DNA from: Acidobacteriota bacterium
Lineage (GTDB): Bacteria > Acidobacteriota > Thermoanaerobaculia > UBA5066
Direction of reading: 5' to 3'
Assembly (NCBI GenBank): GCA_016789625.1
Contig: JAEUQS010000306.1
Location: 1-5,092 of the forward strand
Length of the DNA: 5,092 nt
Shown: one piece after another, positions 1 to 5,092 of the stretch
Numbering within the stretch: the stretch's first letter is position 1
Layout: each line of letters starts with the position of its first letter
Position numbers and translations under genes: made by a program
Notes under the pieces: model-generated
What the model saw: the letters and a program-made list of their open reading frames with translations, nothing else
The model's database searches: none
Told to the model about the DNA's origin: nothing

Positions 1-774
1 ACCTGGCGGGACGTGCTGCCGTCCCTCGCCGACGAACCCGCCGTCGCGGCGGCCGCGGGCGCGGCGATTCTGGCTCTGGCCGGGGAGGATCGACCGCGGC
101 TCGCGTCCGAGATGCTGGCGCAGGCTCCGGCGGTGCGCACCGCGGCCCTCGAGGAGATCCTCGAGATGGCCGATTCGGATGCCGCGGCCGAGGTGGCCGT
201 GGCGGTGAGCCACGACGACGAGAGCACGGCGCGAGCCGCCGTGATGTGCATGAGCGTCGCGCCCGCCGACGTGGCCGAGGAGGCTCTCGTCACCGCGCTC
301 GGCGACGACCGCGAGGAGATCCGCCGCGCGGCCGCCGAGTCGCTTTCGATGCGCGGGCGGGTCACTCCGGGAGGCCCGGTTCCCTGGGCTCTTTCGGAAG
401 CCCTGGCCCGCGAGACGGGGCTTTCGGCGCTGCGCGCGCTGCTCCCTGCCGTGGCGCTCTTCGGGGACGCGGAGTCCATCGGTCCCATCACGCAAGTGAT
501 GGCCCGCGAGGTGGCGCGGGACGTCTCCGACGCCGCCGAGGGCGTCGCGCGGGAGCTCGCGACCCGGTTTCCGCGCGAGGCCGAGAAAGCATGGGCCCAC
601 GCTCCCGCGCGGGCGGAGCATCGCTGGGCCCGCGCGCTGCAACAGGTGCGTAGCGCCGCAGGCGCGGAGCCGCAAGGACCGGTGCGTAGCGCCGCAGGCG
701 CAAAGGCCGAGCCCGCCCCCGAGCCGGTCAAGCCCGAAGTGGTTTCCACACCGCCGGAGAAAAGCAGCTCGTGA
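1..774 (+). CDS. HEAT-repeat-like helical protein, 5' end missing
   Basis: The reading frame is open from the first base, and 257 codons are visible before the TGA at 772-774. A GTG at 13-15 could initiate, but nothing marks it as the start, so the gene most likely begins upstream. Codons 5 to about 200 are Ala/Leu/Glu/Asp-rich amphipathic helices in loose units of about 30 residues. Several carry the pattern of acidic residues, then V/I-R, then a small-residue helix, for example APAVRTAALEEIL and DDREEIRRAAAESL. This is the look of HEAT/PBS-lyase-type repeats, which act as protein-binding scaffolds; no catalytic motif is visible. Codons from about 215 to 257 form a Pro/Ala/Glu-rich, probably disordered tail that contains a duplicated VRSAAGA heptapeptide. 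No signal peptide or membrane segment is seen in the visible part. The stop overlaps the cheR start by four bases, so a role in the same chemosensory pathway is likely but inferred. The repeat class is judged by eye, and a domain could be missing on the left. Confidence 0.75.
   Translation, partial: TWRDVLPSLADEPAVAAAAGAAILALAGEDRPRLASEMLAQAPAVRTAALEEILEMADSDAAAEVAVAVSHDDESTARAAVMCMSVAPADVAEEALVTALGDDREEIRRAAAESLSMRGRVTPGGPVPWALSEALARETGLSALRALLPAVALFGDAESIGPITQVMAREVARDVSDAAEGVARELATRFPREAEKAWAHAPARAEHRWARALQQVRSAAGAEPQGPVRSAAGAKAEPAPEPVKPEVVSTPPEKSSS
645..701 (+). repeat. 21-bp direct repeat pair with palindromic core
   Basis: Two identical 21-bp units lie at 645-665 and 681-701, a 36-bp period with 15 bp between them. 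Each contains the perfect inverted repeat GCGCC-GCA-GGCGC (653-665 and 689-701), a five-base-pair stem with a three-base loop. Both units are in the same coding frame and encode VRSAAGA in the low-complexity tail of the HEAT-like protein. It could be a local in-gene tandem duplication of 36 bp that has since diverged between the units, or two copies of a short palindromic element dispersed in the genome. The window has no further copies that I can see. Confidence 0.85.
756..760 (+). promoter_or_regulatory. Probable ribosome binding site for cheR
   Basis: GGAGA lies 10 bases before the GTG at 771. It is the only purine-rich, anti-16S-like stretch close to the three internal gene starts. It sits inside the end of the upstream gene and supports choosing the overlapping GTG as the cheR start. 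Confidence 0.45.
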
Positions 775-1595
775 TCGCCCGGACCCCCGAGCTTTCGGAA
801 GCCGTCTTCGGCCTCTTCCAGGACCTCGTCCGCAGGCGCACGGGGTTCGTCATGACGCCGTCGCACCGTCCGCGTCTCGAGAGCCGGCTCCTCGCCGACG
901 CCCGCGCGGCCGGCTCGTTCTACCAGCTCTACGCCGAGCGGCGCGACCTCGCGTCCTCGCATCCCGCGTTCGGACGAATCCTGGATGCCGCCGTGAATGG
1001 CGAAACCTACTTCTTCAGGGACCCCGACGGCCTCGCCGCGTTCTCTCTCGAGATCGTGCCCGAACGCCTTCTCTCGGGCGGTGCCGACGGCTCTCTCCTC
1101 ATCTGGTCCGCCGGCTGCGCGACCGGAGAGGAGCCGTACACGCTCGCCATGCTCCTCGGGGAGCGCGGGGTCCTCGGAACGCGGCCCGTGCACATCCGCG
1201 GCTCGGACCTCTCACCCGACAACATCCGCCGCGCCCGGCTGGGCGTCTACGGGCTCCATTCGCTCCGGTCGACCACGATCGAACGCCGCGACCAGCACTT
1301 CGTTCAGGCCGAGGGCGGGCGTCTCGCCGTGCATCCGGACCTCAGGCGGATCGTGGACTTCGACACGCGGCCCATCCTCGAAGAGCCGAAGGACGGCATC
1401 GCCTACGACGTCATCGTCTGCCGCAACGTCCTGATCTATCTCGACGAGGACGCGCGACGCCGTTCTGCGGAGCTCTTCGCTGCCCGTCTCAAGCCGGGCG
1501 GCTACCTGTTGCTCGGTCCCTCGGACGCGCTCGCGGCCGCGGCCACCCCGCTGACCCTCGTGCGCCTCGAGCACGACGTCGCGTATCGCAAGTAG
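771..1595 (+). CDS. cheR: CheR-type chemoreceptor glutamate methyltransferase
   Basis: This cytoplasmic enzyme would transfer a methyl group from S-adenosylmethionine to glutamates of chemoreceptors, giving sensory adaptation together with CheB. The 274-residue length matches a stand-alone CheR with no TPR or PAS extension. Residues 8-60 form the helical N-terminal CheR domain. NGETYFFRD at 76-84 is the family's conserved FFR segment, with R83 matching the catalytic-region arginine. The SAM-binding loop is SAGCATGEEPY at 113-123, followed by the acidic GSDLSP at 144-149. The conserved CRNVLIYLD is at 217-225 and LKPGGYLLLG at 240-249. GHSE, common near the end of the family, reads GPSD here (249-252). 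The GTG start overlaps the stop of the HEAT-like gene (GTGA) and has a GGAGA upstream. The next Met, at residue 28, would remove part of the N-terminal domain. No C-terminal receptor-tether-binding domain is added. Confidence 0.95.
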   Translation: MIARTPELSEAVFGLFQDLVRRRTGFVMTPSHRPRLESRLLADARAAGSFYQLYAERRDLASSHPAFGRILDAAVNGETYFFRDPDGLAAFSLEIVPERLLSGGADGSLLIWSAGCATGEEPYTLAMLLGERGVLGTRPVHIRGSDLSPDNIRRARLGVYGLHSLRSTTIERRDQHFVQAEGGRLAVHPDLRRIVDFDTRPILEEPKDGIAYDVIVCRNVLIYLDEDARRRSAELFAARLKPGGYLLLGPSDALAAAATPLTLVRLEHDVAYRK

Positions 1596-2687
1596 ATGCG
1601 CACGCTCGTCGTCGACGACTCGGCTTTCCAGCGCATGCAGATCGGCGAGGCGCTCGCCTCGCTCCCTTCCGTGAAGAGCGTCGACGCCGCATCGAGCGGG
1701 GAAGAGGCGATCCGGAAGCTCCTCTCCGGGGCGTTCGATCTCGTGACGCTGGACGTCGAGATGCCGGGCATCGACGGCCTCGCGGTGCTGCGCTGGGTGA
1801 TGGCGAACCGGCCCATGCCCGTGCTCGTCATCTCGAGCCTCCGCGGCGAGCGGCTCGCGATCCAGGCTCTCGAGCTGGGCGCCTGCGACGTCGTTTCCAA
1901 GCCCGTCGCGCGGGACGGCATGGACGCGTTCCGGGCCCGTCTCGCCGTGGCCGTTGCCGAAGCCGGCGAAGCGCGGGCCGACCTCCTCGCCCGCCGCGGC
2001 ATCCCTCCTCCCGAGCGGAAGCCGACGCCCCAGCCGGGCGGACCTTCCGATCCGCGGGCGGGCTCGCGGACGGCTTCGGCTCCCGTTCCGTCGAGCGGTC
2101 TCGCCATCGTCGTCGCCGCCTCCACGGGCGGGCCTTCGGCGCTCCGCGACCTCCTCACCGGCCTCGCGCCGATTCGCCAGAATCCCGTGTTCGTCGCCAT
2201 GGCGCAGCACATGCCCGCCCCTTTCACCACCTCGCTCGCGGCGCGCCTCTCGGCCACGACCGGCTGGGAGGTCGTGGAGCCGGGTCCCGGGACGGAGGCC
2301 GTGGCCGGCGCGGCCTGGCTCTGCCCCGGAGGTTTCCACCTCGCGATCGGGCGGGCCGGAGGGCGGTCCGTCGCGACGCTCATGGCTGACGCGTCCCAAT
2401 ACCGCTGGACGCCCTCGGGCGATCATCTCTTCGCGAGCGCCGCGGCCCTCTTCGGCGCCCGGGCCATCGCCATCGTGCTCACGGGGATGGGGGACGACGG
2501 CGCGGAAGGGGCCTTCGCGATCGCGGCCGCGGGCGGATCGGTGTTCGCCGAGGGCGTCGAGACGGCGGTGATCCCGGGGATGCCCGACGCCGCGAGCCGG
2601 CGGGTGAAAACCACGGTCCGCCTGCCCCTTCCCGACCTCGCTCGTGCCGTTTGCGAAAGGGTGTCCTCGCTGGAAACGGGCCTGTAG
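1596..2687 (+). CDS. cheB: CheB chemotaxis response regulator, glutamate methylesterase/deamidase
   Basis: CheB hydrolyses receptor glutamyl methyl esters, and in many species also deamidates receptor glutamines, when phosphorylated by CheA. The protein has the usual two-domain layout and length (363 residues). The receiver domain (about 1-118) has the acidic pair D7/D8, phosphoacceptor D53 in TLDVEMPGIDG, S80 at the switch position and K102 in SKP. A Pro-rich linker covers about 135-167. The esterase domain (about 168-355) has the Ser-His-Asp triad S176 in ASTGGP, H205 in QHMP and D301 in LTGMGDDG, plus the late GMP motif at 328-330. All key residues are present, so it should be active and phosphorylation-controlled. 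The ATG follows the cheR TAG with no gap and in the same frame. There is no clear Shine-Dalgarno sequence, so translation probably depends on coupling to cheR. This start places D7/D8 at the normal distance from the N-terminus. The esterase nucleophile loop reads AAS where GAS is commoner, a mild change. Confidence 0.96.
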   Translation: MRTLVVDDSAFQRMQIGEALASLPSVKSVDAASSGEEAIRKLLSGAFDLVTLDVEMPGIDGLAVLRWVMANRPMPVLVISSLRGERLAIQALELGACDVVSKPVARDGMDAFRARLAVAVAEAGEARADLLARRGIPPPERKPTPQPGGPSDPRAGSRTASAPVPSSGLAIVVAASTGGPSALRDLLTGLAPIRQNPVFVAMAQHMPAPFTTSLAARLSATTGWEVVEPGPGTEAVAGAAWLCPGGFHLAIGRAGGRSVATLMADASQYRWTPSGDHLFASAAALFGARAIAIVLTGMGDDGAEGAFAIAAAGGSVFAEGVETAVIPGMPDAASRRVKTTVRLPLPDLARAVCERVSSLETGL

Positions 2688-2690
2688 ACT
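2661..2690 (+). promoter_or_regulatory. Possible leuS promoter over the cheB stop codon
   Basis: TAGACT at 2685-2690 resembles a sigma-70-type -10 hexamer and is preceded directly by TG. It includes the cheB stop codon. The hexamer ends 11 bases before the leuS ATG, so transcription would begin about 3 to 5 bases before the start codon, giving a nearly leaderless message. That would agree with the lack of a Shine-Dalgarno sequence for leuS. The -35 region is weak: GTGTCC at 2661-2666, 18 bases upstream, matches TTGACA at three of six positions. The call rests on a short motif and may be chance. Confidence 0.25.
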
Positions 2691-2701
2691 CGGCGGCTCT
2701 T

Positions 2702-5092
2702 ATGAGCGAGCACGAGACCGGCCCCGCAACCGAAACGGCCGAACCCGAGGCGCCCCACCTCGCGATCGAGCGCAAATGGCAGGAGCGCTGGGAGAAGGAG
2801 CGCGCGGCCTTCGTCGACACGCACGATCCGGCCTCCCGCGGTACCTACCTCCTCGTCATGCTTCCGTACCCGTCGGGCGACCGGCTGCACGTGGGCCACG
2901 CCCGGACGTACTTCCTCACGGACGTCCTGCACCGGTACCTGAGGCAGAAGGGCGAGACCGTCCTCTGCCCCATGGGCTGGGACGCGTTCGGGCTGCCGGC
3001 GGAGAACCACGCGATCGCCAAGGGCATTCATCCGCGCACCTCCACGCTCGCGAACATCGCGGCCATGAAGGAGCAGTTCCGCACGTGGGGCGTCCTGTAC
3101 GACTGGTCGAAGGAAGTCACCACCTGCGAGCCCGAGTACTACCGCTGGAACCAGTGGTTCTTCCTCAAGCTCCTCGAGAAGGGCCTCGCATACCGCAGGA
3201 AGTCGAACGTGAACTGGTGCCCGTCGTGCCTCACCGTGCTCGCGAACGAGCAGGCCGAGGACGGCGTGTGCGAGCGTTGCAAGACGCCCGTCGTGCAGCG
3301 CGACCTCGAGCAGTGGTTCCTGCGCATCACGGCTTACGCCGACGAGCTCCTCGAGGGCCTGGACCGGCTGCCGGCCTGGTCCGACAAGGTCCGCACCATG
3401 CAGCGGAACTGGATCGGCCGCTCGGTGGGCGCCGACCTCGACTTCACGATTCCGTCTCTCGGCGAGACGGTCCGCGTGTTCACCACGCGCCCCGACACCG
3501 TATTCGGCGCCACCGCGCTCATCCTCGCTCCCGAGCATCCGCTCGTGCCGCGCCTCCTCGATGGCCACCCCGAGAAGGCCGAGGTCGAGGCGTGGGTCGA
3601 GAAGATCAAGAGCCAGAACCGCATCGAGCGCGAGGCCGAAGGCGGCGAGAAGGAAGGCCGCTTCACGCACCACACCGCCGTGAATCCCTTTACGGGCGAG
3701 AGCGTTCCGGTGTGGCTCGCGAACTTCGTGATCGCGAGCTACGGCACCGGCGCGCTCATGGCCGTTCCCGCGCACGACGAGCGGGATCACGAGTTCGCGA
3801 AGAAGTACGGCCTCGAGATTCGCGAGGTCATCGCGCGTCCCGAAGGCGAGCCCGAGGGCTGCTTCACGGGCGAGGGCCTGCTCGTGTCGTCGGGCGACTT
3901 CACGGGAATGCCGTCGGCGTCCGCGCGGGAAGCCATCGCCACCGAGGCCGGCGCGCGGGGCATCGGAGGCGCGCAGGTGCGTTACCGGCTGCGCGACTGG
4001 CTCATCTCGCGCCAGCGCTACTGGGGCACGCCGATTCCCGTGGTCTATCGAAAGGACGATCCGTCGACTCCGGTGCCCGTGCCCCAGAGCCAGCTGCCGG
4101 TCGTTCTCCCTCCGGACGCGCCGTTCACCGGAACCGGCGGGAACCCGCTCGAAAAGGTCGCGAGCTTCGTGGAGACGACGTGTCCCGAGACGGGCCGGCC
4201 GGCCCGCCGCGAGACGGACACGATGGACACGTTCGTGGATTCCTCCTGGTACTACCTGCGGTACCTCGATCCTCGCAACGCGGCCGCTCCGTTCGACACC
4301 GAGGTCGCGCGGCGCTGGTCGCCGGTGACGCAGTACGTGGGCGGCATCGAGCACGCGATCCTGCATCTCCTGTACGCGCGCTTCTTCTCGAGGGTGCTCC
4401 GCGACCTCGGCCTCGTGTCGTTCGACGAGCCGTTCCCGCGGCTCTTCAACCAGGGAATGATCACGAACATGTCGCCTTCGGGGCGGCTCGAGAAGATGTC
4501 CAAGTCCCGCGGGAACGCGGTGTCCCTGGATCCCCTCATCGAGGCGCGCGGGGCCGACGTGGTGCGGACCTACGTGCTGTTCCTCGGGCCCGCCGAGAAG
4601 GACGCCGAGTGGAACGACGACGGCATCGCGGGAGCCGAGCGCTTTCTGGGCCGCGTGAAGACGACTCTCGAGAGGTTTCTGGCGTCCGGCCGGAATCCCC
4701 AGGCGGAGCCCGCCGTGGCGGACTCTCCCGCGGCGCGCCTCCGGCATCGGGCCGTTCAGCGGATCACGCAGGACTTCGACGCCTTCTCGTTCCATACCGC
4801 GGTGGCGCGCCTCATGGAGCTGTCGCGCCACGTGGCCGACCTGGTGAACGATCCGGCGGCCGAAGCAGGGGAGGTCGCGACCACGCTCCGAACGCTGGCC
4901 GCGCTGCTCCACCCCGTGGCTCCGCACCTCTCCGAGGAGATGCACGAGCGCCTGGGTGGTACGCAGAGCCTTCTCGTCTCCGGCTGGCCCACGTTCGACG
5001 CGGCGCTCGCCCGCGAGGAGTCGGCGACCATCGTCGTGCAGGTGAACGGCAAGGTCCGGGGTCAGGTCGTGCTGGCCCGGGGCTGCACCGAA
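2702..5092 (+). CDS. leuS: Leucyl-tRNA synthetase, 3' end missing
   Basis: This class Ia synthetase attaches leucine to tRNA-Leu using ATP and proofreads mischarged products. The window holds 797 codons; comparison with complete bacterial enzymes suggests only a few tens of residues are lost. After an acidic N-terminal stretch (about 1-18) come the HIGH-type motif HVGH at 63-66 within LPYPSGDRLHVGH, and a four-cysteine zinc site (C173, C176, C190, C193). The CP1 editing domain has TTRPDT at 261-266 and HDERD at 358-362, whose threonines and aspartates are the known editing residues. Then come RDWLISRQRYWG at 431-442, ETDTMDTFVDSSWYY at 504-518, KMSKS at 598-602, the helical anticodon-binding domain (about 640-760) and the start of the C-terminal domain (VVQVNGKVRGQV). 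Only nine residues separate QGMIT from KMSKS, so the leucine-specific insertion of E. coli and Thermus enzymes is absent. The segment often bearing a second CxxC reads TCPETG. The ATG is the only sensible start, 14 bases after cheB, without a Shine-Dalgarno sequence. Confidence 0.98.
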   Translation, partial: MSEHETGPATETAEPEAPHLAIERKWQERWEKERAAFVDTHDPASRGTYLLVMLPYPSGDRLHVGHARTYFLTDVLHRYLRQKGETVLCPMGWDAFGLPAENHAIAKGIHPRTSTLANIAAMKEQFRTWGVLYDWSKEVTTCEPEYYRWNQWFFLKLLEKGLAYRRKSNVNWCPSCLTVLANEQAEDGVCERCKTPVVQRDLEQWFLRITAYADELLEGLDRLPAWSDKVRTMQRNWIGRSVGADLDFTIPSLGETVRVFTTRPDTVFGATALILAPEHPLVPRLLDGHPEKAEVEAWVEKIKSQNRIEREAEGGEKEGRFTHHTAVNPFTGESVPVWLANFVIASYGTGALMAVPAHDERDHEFAKKYGLEIREVIARPEGEPEGCFTGEGLLVSSGDFTGMPSASAREAIATEAGARGIGGAQVRYRLRDWLISRQRYWGTPIPVVYRKDDPSTPVPVPQSQLPVVLPPDAPFTGTGGNPLEKVASFVETTCPETGRPARRETDTMDTFVDSSWYYLRYLDPRNAAAPFDTEVARRWSPVTQYVGGIEHAILHLLYARFFSRVLRDLGLVSFDEPFPRLFNQGMITNMSPSGRLEKMSKSRGNAVSLDPLIEARGADVVRTYVLFLGPAEKDAEWNDDGIAGAERFLGRVKTTLERFLASGRNPQAEPAVADSPAARLRHRAVQRITQDFDAFSFHTAVARLMELSRHVADLVNDPAAEAGEVATTLRTLAALLHPVAPHLSEEMHERLGGTQSLLVSGWPTFDAALAREESATIVVQVNGKVRGQVVLARGCTE

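Noticed and set aside
246..653. A 135-codon frame within the HEAT-like gene on the same strand
   Set aside because: The product is almost wholly Arg/Gly/Ala, typical of a shifted frame in high-GC coding sequence, and there is no independent start signal.
653..701. The two GC-rich hairpins as a transcription terminator or attenuator before cheR
   Set aside because: Stems are only five base pairs, there is no T-tract, and they lie inside a coding region that overlaps the next gene.
391..799. A 12-bp match CTTTCGGAAGCC in the HEAT-like gene and again near the cheR start
   Set aside because: Both copies encode LSEA in helical segments and the flanks differ, so chance codon sharing is the simplest explanation.
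1212..2426. A 404-codon open frame on the minus strand opposite cheR and cheB, overlapping the larger minus-strand frame by four bases
   Set aside because: It is also codon-aligned with cheR and cheB, which share one frame, and is open for the same codon-usage reason. The ATGA-like overlap of the two antisense frames looks operon-like but is a by-product of this. The product is Arg/Gly/Glu-rich and unrecognisable.
2688..2701. A T-box, leucine attenuator or other leader RNA before leuS
   Set aside because: Only 14 non-coding bases exist, with no room for such a structure, and the upstream sequence is clearly constrained as the cheB C-terminus.
2423..4945. An 840-codon open frame on the minus strand opposite leuS
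   Set aside because: It is aligned codon for codon with leuS, so a stop would need TTA, CTA or TCA in the sense gene, which this GC-rich gene avoids. The translation is Arg/His/Ala-rich with no recognisable motif, while the sense strand has every LeuRS motif.

Overview
The window is high-GC, densely coded bacterial DNA with four genes, all on the + strand and nearly touching. In order they are: the 3' part of a HEAT-repeat-like protein (runs off the left edge), a CheR chemoreceptor methyltransferase, a CheB response-regulator methylesterase, and a bacterial leucyl-tRNA synthetase (leuS, runs off the right edge). There are no RNA genes, insertion sequences, CRISPR arrays or clear terminators. 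The longest stretch between genes is 14 bases, so no sizeable non-coding region exists. The GC-rich third positions, GTG start and near absence of TTA, CTA and TCA codons suggest a high-GC bacterium. A chemosensory operon with a HEAT-repeat partner would fit lineages such as Myxococcota, Acidobacteriota or related soil phyla, but the sequence alone does not fix the phylum.

Region 1-2687 looks like the tail of a chemosensory operon. The HEAT-like gene overlaps cheR by four bases (GTGA), and cheR ends directly against the ATG of cheB (TAG then ATG, no gap, same frame). Translation of the three genes is therefore probably coupled. CheR adds and CheB removes methyl groups on receptor glutamates, which is the adaptation half of a chemosensory pathway. 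Both keep the expected cofactor-binding, phosphoacceptor and catalytic residues. The matching receptor, CheA and CheW genes are not in the window; if the operon is complete they should lie to the left.

Region 2702-5092 is leuS, a housekeeping gene with no functional link to chemotaxis. It starts 14 bases after cheB, with no Shine-Dalgarno sequence and a possible -10 element overlapping the cheB stop codon. It may therefore have its own promoter and a very short leader, or it may be read through from the chemosensory genes.

The most noteworthy points are the HEAT-like gene tied translationally to cheR-cheB, a perfect 21-bp direct repeat with a palindromic core inside the 3' end of that gene, the in-frame single-stop junction between cheR and cheB, and the lack of the leucine-specific insertion in the synthetase. 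I do not see convincing evidence of a wholly new system.
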